64,000 nt of DNA from Rhizobiales bacterium CCH10-E5 (GCA_001556125.1 LSIG01000124.1:62001-126000); one strand, 5' to 3'. Positions 35,933 to 45,470 are shown, counted from the stretch's first letter. Translations and numbers: made by a program. Notes: generated by a model not told the origin, from the letters alone.

Positions 35933-38026
35933 TCACAGGTCGATCAGTTCGCCGGCAAAGGCGGCGCGTTCCTGGATGAAGAGGAAGCGCGCCTCCGGCT
36001 TGTTGCCCATCAGCCGCTCGACCGTGTCGGAGGTCTCCTCGCGCGCCTCATGGTCGACCATGACCTTGAGCAGGATGCGCTTGGACGGGTCCATCGTCGT
36101 CTCCTTGAGCTCGGCGGGCATCATCTCGCCGAGACCCTTGAAGCGGCCGATCTCGGGCTTCTTGCCCTTGAACACCGTCGCCAAGAGTTCGTCCTTATGG
36201 GCGTCGTCGCGGGCATAGACGGATTTGCCGCCATGGCGCAGCCGGTAGAGCGGCGGGATAGAGAGATAGAGATGCCCCTTCTCAATCAGCCGCGGCATCT
36301 GGCGCCAGAAGAAAGTGACCAGGAGCGAGGCGATATGCGCGCCGTCGACATCGGCGTCGGTCATCACGATGACCTTCTCGTAGCGCAGATCGTCCTCACG
36401 GAACTGGCTGCCGATGCCGCAGCCCAGCGCCAGGATGAGATCGGCGAGCTGCTGGTTCTGGTTCAGCTTCTCGCGCGTCGCATTGGCGACGTTGAGGATT
36501 TTGCCGCGCAGCGGCAGGATGGCCTGCGTCGCGCGATTGCGCGCCTGCTTGGCCGAGCCGCCCGCCGAGTCGCCCTCGACGATGAACAGCTCGGAGCCCG
36601 CGGCGCCGGCATTGGAGCAGTCGGCGAGCTTGCCGGGCAGCCTGAGCTTGCGCGTCGCGGTCTTGCGCGAGACCTCCTTCTCGAGCCGGCGGCGCAGACG
36701 CTCCTCGGCCCGGTCGACCGACCAGTCGAGCAGCTTCAGCGCCTGCTGCGGCGCCTGGGCGAGCCAGTGGTCGAAGGCATCGCGCACTGCGTTCTCGACG
36801 ATGCGCGCGGCCTCGAGCGTCGCGAGTTTGTCCTTGGTCTGGCCCTGGAATTCGGGCTCGCGGATGAACACGGAGAGCATCGCCGCGCAGGTCGCCATCA
36901 CGTCGTCGGAGGTGACCTGCGCCATGCGCTTCGACTGGCCGATGCGCTCGGCATGGTCGCGCAGGCCGCGCAGCAGCGCGATGCGCAGGCCCTGTTCATG
37001 GGTGCCGCCCTCGGGCGTGGGAATGGTGTTGCAGTAGGAGGAGGCGAAACCGTCCTCGCCCGTCGCCAGCCAGGCGACCGCCCATTCGAGCGAGCCATGG
37101 CTCCCCTCGCGGGTGATCTTGCCGGCGAAGATCGGCTCGGCGACGAGGTCCTTGCCCTCGATCTCGCGGGCGAGATAGTCGCGTAGGCCGCCGGGGAAGC
37201 GGAACACCGCCTCCGCCGCGACATCGCCTTCCGGTTTCAGCAGTGACGGTGCACAGCGCCAGCGGATCTCGACGCCGCCGAAGAGATAGGCCTTGGAGCG
37301 GGCCATGCGGAACAGGCGCGCCGGCACGAAATGTGCGCCTTCGCCGAAGATCTCGGCGTCGGCATGAAAGCGCACGCGGGTGCCGCGGCGGTTGGCGACG
37401 GGCCCGACCGTCTCCAGCGGTCCCTGCGGCAGGCCGCGCGAGAACACCTGGCGGTAGAGCACCTTGCCGCGCGCGACCTCGACCTCGAGCCGGTCGGACA
37501 GGGCGTTGACCACCGAGACGCCGACGCCGTGGAGGCCGCCGGAGGTCTCATAGGCCTTGGAGTCGAATTTTCCGCCGGCATGGAGCGTGGTCATGATGAC
37601 CTCGAGCGCCGACTTGCCGGGAAACTTCGGGTGCGGATCGACCGGGATGCCGCGGCCATTGTCGGTCACCGCGATCGAGCCGTCCTCCAGCAGTTCGACA
37701 TCGATGAAGCTGGCATGGCCCGCCACCGCCTCGTCCATGGCGTTGTCGATGACCTCGGCGAAGAGATGGTGCAGGGCGCGCTCGTCTGTGCCGCCGATAT
37801 ACATGCCGGGCCGGCGCCGGACCGGCTCCAGACCCTCCAGCACCTCGATGGCGGAGGCGTCGTAGCCGGTCTCCGACAGCGTGCCGTTGCGCGGCGGCGC
37901 GGCGGCGGCCGGCTGCTGGCGAACGGCAGCCGCGGTCGCGGTGCGCGCCGGCTTCGGCGCCGCAGGCACGGTCACGGGCGCCGTACCATCGGGCTGGCCG
38001 CCGAAGAGATCGCCATTATCCGCCAT
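35933..38026 (-). CDS. parE: DNA topoisomerase IV subunit B
   Basis: 697 residues. ParE is the ATPase subunit that with ParC unlinks daughter chromosomes. GHKL ATPase motifs are visible: E-V-I-D-N-A-M-D-E-A, N-G-R-G-I-P-V-D-x-H and the A-Y-E-T-S-G-G-L-H-G-V-G lid. The TOPRIM part has V-E-G-D-S-A-G-G-S-A-K and V-M-T-D-A-D-V-D-G-A-H-I, and the C-terminus has R-F-K-G-L-G-E-M. The first 70 residues are an alanine/proline-rich, low-complexity extension. The P-G-x-L-x-D-C region (L-P-G-K-L-A-D-C) and the absence of a GyrB insert favour ParE over GyrB. The start at 38026 is M-A-D-N-G-D. Confidence 0.96.
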   Translation of the reverse strand: MADNGDLFGGQPDGTAPVTVPAAPKPARTATAAAVRQQPAAAAPPRNGTLSETGYDASAIEVLEGLEPVRRRPGMYIGGTDERALHHLFAEVIDNAMDEAVAGHASFIDVELLEDGSIAVTDNGRGIPVDPHPKFPGKSALEVIMTTLHAGGKFDSKAYETSGGLHGVGVSVVNALSDRLEVEVARGKVLYRQVFSRGLPQGPLETVGPVANRRGTRVRFHADAEIFGEGAHFVPARLFRMARSKAYLFGGVEIRWRCAPSLLKPEGDVAAEAVFRFPGGLRDYLAREIEGKDLVAEPIFAGKITREGSHGSLEWAVAWLATGEDGFASSYCNTIPTPEGGTHEQGLRIALLRGLRDHAERIGQSKRMAQVTSDDVMATCAAMLSVFIREPEFQGQTKDKLATLEAARIVENAVRDAFDHWLAQAPQQALKLLDWSVDRAEERLRRRLEKEVSRKTATRKLRLPGKLADCSNAGAAGSELFIVEGDSAGGSAKQARNRATQAILPLRGKILNVANATREKLNQNQQLADLILALGCGIGSQFREDDLRYEKVIVMTDADVDGAHIASLLVTFFWRQMPRLIEKGHLYLSIPPLYRLRHGGKSVYARDDAHKDELLATVFKGKKPEIGRFKGLGEMMPAELKETTMDPSKRILLKVMVDHEAREETSDTVERLMGNKPEARFLFIQERAAFAGELIDL

Positions 38027-38235
38027 GTCGGTCCGCAGTCCCCGATTCGCCGGGGGTGATGATAGCCCAGATGGCCCCCCGGACGCGTCTGGGCCCTGTC
38101 CTACAGCGACGCCGCCGCGCTGGGAACCGGCCTGTTCAAGCCGCGTTAAGGCAGGGTGCGGCAATGTTGTCGCAATGACGACCGGCGGCCGCTGTCAGCG
38201 GTCACGACGCCGGCGCCGAGGTGAGGGGGAACGAC

Positions 38236-38418
38236 ATGGCCCAGATGGGATCGCGCATCACCTTGCAGGGTCTGGAACGGGCGGCGCGCTGCGCCGGCGA
38301 GGCGTTCGGCCATGATGTCGTCGGCACCGGCGAAGGTCCTTCGCAGACCGGCTGGCGGGCTAGGCTCTCGGCGGGGCTGTCCGCCATGGTCGGAAGGCTG
38401 GTTCCCGGCATCCGCTGA
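38236..38418 (+). CDS. Possible small hypothetical protein
   Basis: A 60-codon frame with ATG at 38236 behind GAGGGGGA, in the gap between the divergent parE and glycosyltransferase genes. The product has a mixed sequence with one Cys, a helix-prone centre and a tail of G-W-R-A-R-L-S-A-G-L-S. It has no signal peptide or transmembrane helix of sufficient length. Support rests on the ribosome-binding site and on this gap otherwise being empty; no family is recognised, and a chance frame is possible. Confidence 0.4.
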   Translation: MAQMGSRITLQGLERAARCAGEAFGHDVVGTGEGPSQTGWRARLSAGLSAMVGRLVPGIR

Positions 38419-38507
38419 CCCCGCCTGTCCGGGAATACAGCCGCGCGGCCACGGCAAACCATCAACCTTTTCGCGCTAGCCTGCGCGCAAAAGGGGATGT
38501 TGGGCCC

Positions 38508-39740
38508 ATGCGTTGCGTGATTGTCAGCGATTTCGGTGCCGTCAATGGCGGCGCGGCCAAGGTGGCGATCGAGAGCGCGCGCGGCCTCGCAGAAGCCGGC
38601 GTCGATATCGTCTTTGCCTGTGCGATCGGTCCCGTTTCTCCCCGCCTCGACCATCCCCGCATCGAGGTGCGACGTTTCGAGGGCGAGGAGATCTGGAAGG
38701 TCGGCGGCCGCATCGCCGCCGCCAGGCAGGGCATCTGGAACGGCGCGGCGCATGCGTTCCTGACCACGCTGCTGCGGCAGCAGCCACGCGGCACCATCGT
38801 TCACCTGCATCAGTGGACCAAGGCGTTCAGCCCCGCGGCCATCGCAGCCGCGGGCGGCAGCGCACTGCCCGTGGCGATCACGATGCACGACTATTTCTCG
38901 TTCTGCCCGACCGGCGGCTATTTCGACTTCAAGGCGGGGCGCCCCTGCGGACGCCGGCCGATGTCGGGCGGTTGCATGGCGGCGAACTGCGACCGCGAGA
39001 GCTACGCCCACAAGCTCGTCCGCATCGCGCGGCAATGGCGCTCCGACGAAGCCATGAGGGCGCTCGCCCAGCCGCTCTTCATCCATGTCAGCGAATTCGC
39101 GCGCGACGTCGCCCGCGCGTTCCTGCCCCGGCAGGCCCGTCACCTCGTCGTCGAGAACATGATGGAGGCGCAGAAGCGCCCGCCGGCCGATGTCGGCGCG
39201 AACCGGCATGCGCTGTTTCTGGGGCGCTTCACCCAGGAGAAGGCCGGCGACATCCTGGCCCGGGCGGCGCAGCAGGCGGGCATGCCGGTGCGCTTCGTCG
39301 GCGAGGGCCCGCTCCGCAGCGAGATCCTGCAGGCCAATCCCGCCGCCGACATCGCCGGCTGGCTGCCGGCCGACCGCGTCTTCGAGGAGATCGAACGGGC
39401 CCGTTGTCTGGTCTTGCCGTCGCTCTGGTACGAGCCCGGGCCGCTGGTCGTGGCCGAGGCCCGCTCGCGCGGCGTTCCGGTCGTGCTGGCCCGCACCACC
39501 GGGCCGGCCGGCTGGATCCGCGACGGTGAGGACGGGATCCTGGTCGAGGGCGGCGATGCCGACGGCCTCGCCGCCGCGCTCTCCCGCTTGCATGACAACG
39601 ATACGGTTTCCCGCATGGGAGCCGCAGCCTACCGGCACTACTGGGCCGACCCGCTGACGGTCGAGCGCCATGTCGCGCGCACCATCGCCGCTTACGCGAC
39701 CCTTGCCGACGCATCGCAGACGGCGGTCGCGGCCGCCTGA
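38508..39740 (+). CDS. Glycosyltransferase family 4-type protein
   Basis: 410 residues of the GT-B fold. The N-terminal domain opens with V-S-D-F-G-A-V-N-G-G-A-A-K-V-A-I and contains H-L-H-Q-W-T and T-M-H-D-Y-F-S-F-C-P-T, the acceptor-side H-D-Y motif. The C-terminal donor domain has F-L-G-R-F-T-Q-E-K-A-G, F-V-G-E-G-P-L and the retaining GT4 glutamate region S-L-W-Y-E-P-G-P-L-V-V-A-E-A. An unusual cysteine-rich patch lies near residues 145-170 (R-P-C-G-R-R-P-x-x-G-G-C-x-A-A-N-C). It probably adds a sugar to an envelope polysaccharide. It stands alone without other polysaccharide genes. Confidence 0.88.
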   Translation: MRCVIVSDFGAVNGGAAKVAIESARGLAEAGVDIVFACAIGPVSPRLDHPRIEVRRFEGEEIWKVGGRIAAARQGIWNGAAHAFLTTLLRQQPRGTIVHLHQWTKAFSPAAIAAAGGSALPVAITMHDYFSFCPTGGYFDFKAGRPCGRRPMSGGCMAANCDRESYAHKLVRIARQWRSDEAMRALAQPLFIHVSEFARDVARAFLPRQARHLVVENMMEAQKRPPADVGANRHALFLGRFTQEKAGDILARAAQQAGMPVRFVGEGPLRSEILQANPAADIAGWLPADRVFEEIERARCLVLPSLWYEPGPLVVAEARSRGVPVVLARTTGPAGWIRDGEDGILVEGGDADGLAAALSRLHDNDTVSRMGAAAYRHYWADPLTVERHVARTIAAYATLADASQTAVAAA

Positions 39741-39776
39741 CCGCAGCGATAGCCTGCGCCGCTGGCGCATCGAGAC

Positions 39777-39808
39777 AAAAAACGGCCGGGGTGTCACCAC
39801 CCCGGCCG
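39777..39808 (-). terminator. Intrinsic terminator of glnA
   Basis: On the minus strand, an exact 11-bp stem (CGGCCGGGGTG / CACCCCGGCCG, 39783-39793 and 39798-39808, loop of 4) is followed by TTTTTT (39782-39777 read in reverse). It lies 70 bp past the glnA stop codon. Read from the plus strand there is no T-tract, so it does not serve the glycosyltransferase gene in the classical way. Confidence 0.85.
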
Positions 39809-39877
39809 CAAAGGTGGACCGCGAAACGCACGGTCGGGAGGAAGCTCGCGGCCGGCCGCTCGGGCCGGCCGAAATCC

Positions 39878-41287
39878 TCAGTAGGAGTAGTACATCGCGA
39901 ACTCGACCGGGTGCGGCGTCATCTCGAAGCGCGCCACATCCTGCATCTTCAGTTCGATATAGCTCTCGATGAAGTCGTCGTTGAAGACGCCGCCGGCCTT
40001 GAGATAGGCGTTGTCCTTCTTGAGCGCCTCCAGCGCCTCGCGCAGCGAGCCGCAGACCGTCGGGATCTTCTTCAGCTCGCGCGGCGGCAGGTCGTAGAGA
40101 TCCTTGTCCATGGCCGGGCCCGGATCGATCTTGTTCACGATGCCGTCGATGCCGGCCATCAGCATGGCCGCGAAGGCGAGATAGGGGTTCGCCATCGGAT
40201 CGGGGAAGCGGACCTCGACGCGCTTGGCCTTCGGCGAGGTCGTCCACGGAATACGGCAGGAGGCCGAGCGGTTGCGGGCCGAGTAGGCCAGCAGCACCGG
40301 CGCCTCATAGCCCGGGACCAGACGCTTGTAGGAGTTGGTCGACGGGTTGGTGAAGGCGTTCAGCGACTTGGCGTGCTTGATGATGCCGCCGATGTACCAG
40401 AGGCACTCCTGCGACAGGTCGGCATACTTGTTGCCGGCCATGATCGGCTTGCCGTTCTTCCAGATCGACTGGTGGACGTGCATGCCCGAGCCGTTGTCGC
40501 CATAGATCGGCTTCGGCATGAAGGTCGCGGTCTTGCCGTAGCTCTGCGCGACGTTGTGGATCGCGTATTTGTAGACCTGCATCTGGTCGGCCATGTGGGT
40601 CAGCGTGTCGAACTTCATGCCGAGTTCGTGCTGGGCCGAGGCGACCTCGTGGTGGTGCTTCTCGACTTTGACGCCCATGGCCGCCATGGCCGCGAGCATC
40701 TCGCCGCGCATGTCCTGCGCCGAGTCCTGCGGCGGAACGGGGAAGTAGCCGCCCTTGGTGGCGATGCGGTGGCCGAGATTGCCGCCCTCGTACTCGGTCA
40801 TGCCGTTGATCGGCAGCTCGACGTTGTCGAGCTTGAAGCCCGTGTTGTACGGGTCGGCCGCGATCTTCACGTCGTCGAAGACGAAGAACTCGGCCTCGGG
40901 GCCGACATAGATGGCGTCACCGATGCCGGTCGACTTCAGATAGGCCTCGGCCTTCTTGGCCATGCCGCGCGGGTCGCGGCCATAGGGCTCGCCGGTCGCC
41001 GGCTCGAGCACGTCGCAGGTGATGACCATCGTGGCCGCCGAGAAGAACGGATCCATCACGGCCGTCGTCGGGTCGGGCATCAGCAGCATGTCGGACTCGT
41101 TGATCGCCTTCCAGCCGGCGATCGAGGAGCCGTCGAACATCGTGCCCTCGGCGAAGATGTCCTCGTCGATCATCGTGACGTCGAACGTCACATGCTGCCA
41201 CTTGCCGCGCGGGTCGGTGAAGCGGAAGTCGACATATTTGACGTCGTTGTCCTTGATCGCCTTGAGGACATCCTTGGCGTTCTTCAT
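39878..41287 (-). CDS. glnA: Glutamine synthetase, type I
   Basis: 469 residues. It makes glutamine from glutamate, ammonia and ATP and is the main ammonia-assimilating enzyme. Conserved blocks are visible: F-D-G-S-S-I-A-G-W near residue 51, the metal-binding E-A-E-F-F near 131, [12 protein letters not shown] near 259 and N-R-S-A-S-C-R-I-P near 339. Tyr398 in D-K-D-L-Y-D-L-P is the adenylylation site, so GlnE-type control is expected. The start at 41287 matches the family. glnB lies 93 bp upstream on the same strand, and a strong terminator follows. Confidence 0.98.
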   Translation of the reverse strand: MKNAKDVLKAIKDNDVKYVDFRFTDPRGKWQHVTFDVTMIDEDIFAEGTMFDGSSIAGWKAINESDMLLMPDPTTAVMDPFFSAATMVITCDVLEPATGEPYGRDPRGMAKKAEAYLKSTGIGDAIYVGPEAEFFVFDDVKIAADPYNTGFKLDNVELPINGMTEYEGGNLGHRIATKGGYFPVPPQDSAQDMRGEMLAAMAAMGVKVEKHHHEVASAQHELGMKFDTLTHMADQMQVYKYAIHNVAQSYGKTATFMPKPIYGDNGSGMHVHQSIWKNGKPIMAGNKYADLSQECLWYIGGIIKHAKSLNAFTNPSTNSYKRLVPGYEAPVLLAYSARNRSASCRIPWTTSPKAKRVEVRFPDPMANPYLAFAAMLMAGIDGIVNKIDPGPAMDKDLYDLPPRELKKIPTVCGSLREALEALKKDNAYLKAGGVFNDDFIESYIELKMQDVARFEMTPHPVEFAMYYSY

Positions 41288-41380
41288 CTCAGCATTCCTC
41301 TTATGGTCGTTTCTCAACTCATGCGATCCGCGGGGTCCTATGACCGCCGGGCCGACGAACTTGTGGGTCGGGATGAGCCC

Positions 41381-42020
<640 letters not shown>

Positions 42021-43556
42021 ATGGCCGCTGCTGTCGACTCCGATCTCGCCCTCCTCGATGTCGCCGGCATGGCCGAGGCCGACCGGCTCACCATCGCGGC
42101 CGGCACCCCCGGCGCGGCCCTGATGGAACGGGCCGGCCGCGCGGTGGCCGACGCGGTCGACCGCCGCACGCCGCCGGGCGCGCGAATCCTCGTTCTCTGC
42201 GGTCCCGGCAACAATGGCGGCGACGGCTTCGTCGCTGCGCGCCTGCTCGCCCGGCGAGGCCGGCCGGTGACGCTCGCGCTGTCGGGCGAGCGGGAGCGGC
42301 TCTCCGGCGATGCAGCCGGGATGGCCGCGGCCTGGACCGGCCCGATCGAGCCGATCGACGGCGTCAGGCCACCCGATTACGGGCTCGTCGTCGATGCGCT
42401 GTTCGGCGCGGGGCTGAACCGGCCGCTCGAGGGGGCGGTGGCTGAGCTGGTCGAGGCGGTGAACGTGGCGGGCCGCCCCGTCGTCGCCGTCGACGTGCCG
42501 AGCGGACTCTCGGGCGATACGGGTGGGAGCGAAGGACCCGTGATCCGCGCCACCGAGACGGTGACCTTCTTCCGCCTGAAGCCCGGCCATCTGCTGATGC
42601 CGGGCCGCTCGCTCTGCGGCCTCGTCACCCTCGCCGAGATCGGCATCCGCGCCGACGTCGTCTTCACGCCGGAGCGGCCTGCCGTGCTCTTTCGCAACGC
42701 GCCCGGTCTGTGGCGCGCGAGCTTCCCGGTGCTGGCGCCGGATACGCACAAGTACCGCCGGGGCTCGGTTCTGGTCGTTGCCGGCGGCCTTTCGGGCGTC
42801 GGCGCGCCGCGGCTCGGCGCACGGGCGGCGCTGCGGATCGGGGCGGGGCTCGCGACGATCGCCTGCCGGCCGGAGGCGCTGGCGGCTCATGCGGCGCGCG
42901 GACCGGACGCATTGATGCAGCGGGCTATGGCGGATGGCGCTGCGCTGGAGCGACTTCTGGCCGAAAAGCGCCTCTCGGCCGTGCTGATCGGGCCGGCGCT
43001 GGGGCTGGATGGGGAGGCGCGGGAAGCCGTCGCGGCGGTGCTGCGCTCGTCCGTCCCCGCGGTGCTCGATGCCGACGCATTGACGATCCTGACAGGGGCG
43101 GCCGCGCGGGCTGCGCGCCAGATCGCACGCCGCGGCGCCCCTTGCGTGCTGACGCCGCATGAGGGCGAGTTTGCGCGGCTGTTCGGCGGGTCGGGCGGCG
43201 GGTCGAAGCTCGATCGCGCCCGCCGCGCCGCGGCTAAGATCGGTGCGGTTGTCGTTCTGAAGGGGGCTGACAGCGTCATCGCCGCCCCGGACGGGCGCGC
43301 CGCGATCAACACGACCGGCTGCCCGGCGCTGGCGACCGCGGGATCGGGCGATGTACTCGGCGGTATGGTCGCGGGGCTAGTGGCTCAAGGGATGCCGGCG
43401 TTCGAGGCAGCCTGTGCCGCCGTCTGGCTGCATGGGCGGGCGGGCGAGGCGAGGGGCGTGGGACTCATCGCCGACGATCTGCCCGAGGCGATCCCGCCGC
43501 TCCTTCGCGAGCTGCAGGACGCCGGGCCGGAAGACTGGAGCGGCGCGGAGCGCTGA
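42021..43556 (+). CDS. nnr: Bifunctional NAD(P)H-hydrate epimerase/ADP-dependent dehydratase
   Basis: 511 residues, a fusion of two repair activities. The N-terminal YjeF domain (about 1-215) epimerises R-NAD(P)HX and contains C-G-P-G-N-N-G-G-D-G-F near residue 60 and V-D-A-L-F-G-A-G-L near 120. The C-terminal ribokinase-like domain (about 225-490) dehydrates S-NAD(P)HX with ADP and contains L-T-P-H-E-G-E-F near 382 and A-G-S-G-D-V-L-G-G near 440. It repairs damaged nicotinamide cofactors. The gene is divergent from glnB, a recurring neighbourhood in Rhizobiales. A hairpin serving the convergent gene follows its stop. Confidence 0.94.
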   Translation: MAAAVDSDLALLDVAGMAEADRLTIAAGTPGAALMERAGRAVADAVDRRTPPGARILVLCGPGNNGGDGFVAARLLARRGRPVTLALSGERERLSGDAAGMAAAWTGPIEPIDGVRPPDYGLVVDALFGAGLNRPLEGAVAELVEAVNVAGRPVVAVDVPSGLSGDTGGSEGPVIRATETVTFFRLKPGHLLMPGRSLCGLVTLAEIGIRADVVFTPERPAVLFRNAPGLWRASFPVLAPDTHKYRRGSVLVVAGGLSGVGAPRLGARAALRIGAGLATIACRPEALAAHAARGPDALMQRAMADGAALERLLAEKRLSAVLIGPALGLDGEAREAVAAVLRSSVPAVLDADALTILTGAAARAARQIARRGAPCVLTPHEGEFARLFGGSGGGSKLDRARRAAAKIGAVVVLKGADSVIAAPDGRAAINTTGCPALATAGSGDVLGGMVAGLVAQGMPAFEAACAAVWLHGRAGEARGVGLIADDLPEAIPPLLRELQDAGPEDWSGAER

Positions 43557-43559
43557 CGC

Positions 43560-43586
43560 AAAAGGCCCGCCCTCGCGGGCGGGCCT
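43560..43586 (-). terminator. Terminator-like hairpin between nnr and the PRC-barrel gene
   Basis: AGGCCCGCCC (43563-43572) pairs exactly with GGGCGGGCCT (43577-43586) around a 4-nt loop. Read on the minus strand it is followed by TTTT, which suits the end of the convergent PRC-barrel gene (stop at 43612). On the plus strand there is no T-tract after it. Confidence 0.7.
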
Positions 43587-43611
43587 CACGCCTGACGGCC
43601 GAAGGGCCGGA

Positions 43612-44214
43612 TCAGGTGTTGGAATAGGTCACGGCCGGGGCGGCCTTGAGCTGATCCTTGGTCATGTTGATCTTGCCATGGTCCGGATACATCTGGTCCA
43701 TCGCGGTGGTGGAGGCGGTGCCCGTCGCGCGCGGCGCGGTTGCGGCCGTACCCGTCGCCGTGGTGCCGGTGGCCGTCGTACCGGTGGCGTTGGTGCCGGT
43801 CGCAGCGGTGCCCGAGGCGGTGGACGCCATCGGCTGCATGCTCCAGGTCACCTCCTCGAACTTGACCGCGACGTCCTTGGTGCCGATGCCGAGGAAGCCG
43901 CCGACGCCGACCGTGACGCCGGTGATCTTGCCGGACTGGTCGATCAGGACCTCGGTCACGTCGCCGACCTTCTCATTGTCGGGGCCGTAGATGTCGACGC
44001 CCATCAGCTTCGAGGCGCGCCAGTTGCCGCGCATCGCCTGATTCTGGGCGGCGAGCGTCTGGGTGCCGGTCGCGGCGGGCGCCGCCGTCGAGGGCGCGGT
44101 GGTGCTCGGCGCAGCGCTGGGGGCGCTCGGAGCCGGAGCGGAGGTCTGGGCGATGGCGGTCGCGCTCATCAGGGCCAGGGCGATCGAGGTCGCGGCGATC
44201 GGGTGTTTGAACAT
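43612..44214 (-). CDS. Exported PRC-barrel domain protein with pentapeptide tandem repeat
   Basis: 200 residues: a signal peptide (M-F-K-H-P then hydrophobic residues to T-A-I-A-Q), an alanine/proline/threonine-rich segment, a PRC-barrel domain (about residues 60-130; L-M-G-V-D-I-Y-G-P-D-N-E-K-V-G-D-V near 70) and then a low-complexity A-T-G-T-x repeat (about 132-156) before a polar C-terminus. PRC-barrels are small beta-barrel interaction domains, here in the periplasm. The ATG at 44214 has AGGAGGA upstream and gives the signal peptide. Envelope stress or cell-surface roles are guesses. It is a single gene, terminated by a hairpin. Confidence 0.83.
   Translation of the reverse strand: MFKHPIAATSIALALMSATAIAQTSAPAPSAPSAAPSTTAPSTAAPAATGTQTLAAQNQAMRGNWRASKLMGVDIYGPDNEKVGDVTEVLIDQSGKITGVTVGVGGFLGIGTKDVAVKFEEVTWSMQPMASTASGTAATGTNATGTTATGTTATGTAATAPRATGTASTTAMDQMYPDHGKINMTKDQLKAAPAVTYSNT
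43745..43819. repeat. 15-bp tandem repeat inside the PRC-barrel gene
   Basis: Five degenerate 15-bp units run in frame through the gene, for example GTGGTGCCGGTGGCC (43760-43774) and GTCGTACCGGTGGCG (43775-43789). On the coding strand they encode units of the A-T-G-T-x type. In-frame repeats of this kind change copy number by slippage without breaking the frame, so the length of this segment may vary between strains. Confidence 0.7.
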
Positions 44215-44421
44215 GAGGTCCTCCTCGGGATCGTGTTGCAGATCGGTCCGCCTCGCGGCGGCTTGTGGGACCAACCGGCGAAAGCAGCGAAAGTTCATCC
44301 TCGCTGTGATCTTTTTGCAGGAATTGGGTGTCTAACCGCCCCGTCTGCGCGGGAACCAGGACGAAATCCGGGCGTTGCGCCTGCATGGCCGAACCCTGCG
44401 GCCCGCGGAGAGACAATCGAC

Positions 44422-44640
44422 ATGAGCGACACCGCCGTGACCATCGCTCTCGAGGCTGATGAAGCGGCTGCGCTCGATCGCTACCGCCAAGATCTGGGGC
44501 CCTCTGCGACTCGCTCGGATGCACTGTCGGCAATCCTGCGCGAGTGGATCAGCCAGTCATCCACGAGCCCGGCCGATCCGAACGATGCCATCGATGAGGG
44601 GCTGCGGCCGAGCGAACTGAACTCCAGCAACGATATCTGA
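44422..44640 (+). CDS. Small ribbon-helix-helix-like protein
   Basis: 72 residues. The N-terminal V-T-I-A-L-E strand followed by A-A-L-D-R-Y-R-Q and then T-R-S-D-A-L-S-A-I-L-R-E-W-I helix resembles the ribbon-helix-helix (CopG/ParD-like) DNA-binding fold; the tail after residue 50 is polar and probably disordered. RHH proteins are often antitoxins or local repressors, but no toxin gene is next to it. The ATG at 44422 follows GCGGAGAGACAATCGAC. It is divergent from the PRC-barrel gene and convergent with the next small gene. Confidence 0.6.
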   Translation: MSDTAVTIALEADEAAALDRYRQDLGPSATRSDALSAILREWISQSSTSPADPNDAIDEGLRPSELNSSNDI

Positions 44641-44665
44641 CCGGACGCGGCAGGGAGAGGCGCGC

Positions 44666-44890
44666 TCAGGGCGTATCGGTCCAGCCCGAAGCGTCGTCGT
44701 GGCGCCTGTCCCAGTCGGCGACGGCCTCGACGAGTGCCGCGCGCTCCCGCTTCTCCGTCTCGCCGCAGCTGCTCGAATCAAGCGCCGCGATCCGCCGCGT
44801 CGCCTGCTCGTAGTCTTCTACCGATTCGATGCGGATCCTCGGCTGGTGAGGCTCGCCGGGGTTGGCGGGCTGGCTGACATCGACGCGCAT
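44666..44890 (-). CDS. Small hypothetical protein with two helices
   Basis: 74 residues, soluble, one Cys. The segment S-V-E-D-Y-E-Q-A-T-R-R-I-A-A-L and the later E-R-A-A-L-V-E-A-V-A-D-W-D-R-R-H resemble the helical N-terminal region of HigA-type antitoxins (I-x-x-x-E-x-Y-x-x-A-x-x-x-I-x-x-L), but there is no helix-turn-helix after it, so it would be a fragment or a different family. The start at 44890 was chosen over 44905 because the extra five residues add nothing. Low confidence in function, moderate in being a gene. Confidence 0.5.
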   Translation of the reverse strand: MRVDVSQPANPGEPHQPRIRIESVEDYEQATRRIAALDSSSCGETEKRERAALVEAVADWDRRHDDASGWTDTP

Positions 44891-44923
44891 GGCGATGACT
44901 CCCATTTCGCTTCGCTCTCTCGT

Positions 44924-44979
44924 CTACCCGCGGGCGCGGGGCTTGTTCCAGCTACCCGAGGGCGCGGGGCTTGTTCCAG
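44924..44979. repeat. 28-bp direct tandem duplication
   Basis: CTACCCGCGGGCGCGGGGCT plus TGTTCCAG (44924-44951) is repeated immediately as the same 28 bp with one change, C to A at the eighth base (44952-44979). It lies in the gap between two small genes. A tandem copy pair of this kind can arise by replication slippage; a protein-binding role is possible but unsupported. Confidence 0.75.
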
Positions 44980-45085
44980 CGCACTGGCGATCTCGATGCT
45001 TAAGCCTTCCTCAAAGGGTTTGGGGCGTGATGCACCCGTAAAGGACGGCGCGATACGGCCGTCGGCCGGGCCAGGAGGGCACCTC

Positions 45086-45379
45086 ATGACGCGATCAAGG
45101 GCTGTCGGCTGCGGGATCGCGCTGGGGCTCATTCTCGCTCAGGTCACACCGGCGGACGCCTTCTGGCAGCGCGGCCAGGTGATCATGTGCGCCGACGCGA
45201 CCTCCGCTGCCGAACGCCAACGGCACCGCTGCGACGAACTGCTCGGCTATGTCGATCCCGGATGGCCGGCGCTCGGACTCGGGAGCTACCGCGAGTATCA
45301 CGAGCGCGGGAAGCTCTACCGCGGCCCGCATCCCGGCGTCGTACCGGGCCAGCGCGCGCCGACGAAGCGGCTCGGGTGA
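45086..45379 (+). CDS. Small exported hypothetical protein
   Basis: 97 residues with a signal peptide (M-T-R-S-R-A-V-G-C-G-I-A-L-G-L-I-L-A then V-T-P-A-D-A, cleaved near residue 25). The mature part has two cysteines (I-M-C-A-D-A and H-R-C-D-E-L) that could form a disulfide, and a tyrosine/glycine-rich tail (S-Y-R-E-Y-H-E-R-G-K-L-Y-R-G). The ATG at 45086 has CAGGAGGGC upstream, a strong site. The family is unknown. It is followed by the oppositely oriented tRNA gene. Confidence 0.72.
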   Translation: MTRSRAVGCGIALGLILAQVTPADAFWQRGQVIMCADATSAAERQRHRCDELLGYVDPGWPALGLGSYREYHERGKLYRGPHPGVVPGQRAPTKRLG

Positions 45380-45470
45380 GGGACGCCCGGCTGGCGGGCT
45401 CTGGAACGGGGAAATCGGGAGGTCGAGGCTGCTGAGCCTCAGGCGCCTGCAGCTGTCAGAGCCCGGCGCG

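Noticed and set aside
34844-37186. A 780-codon plus-strand frame opposite the LysR gene and parE
   Set aside because: It spans two unrelated minus-strand genes and the gap between them; its composition is that of an antisense frame.
44422-44890. A toxin-antitoxin pair made of the RHH-like and HigA-like small proteins
   Set aside because: The genes converge rather than share an operon, and neither resembles a toxin; both look at best antitoxin-like.
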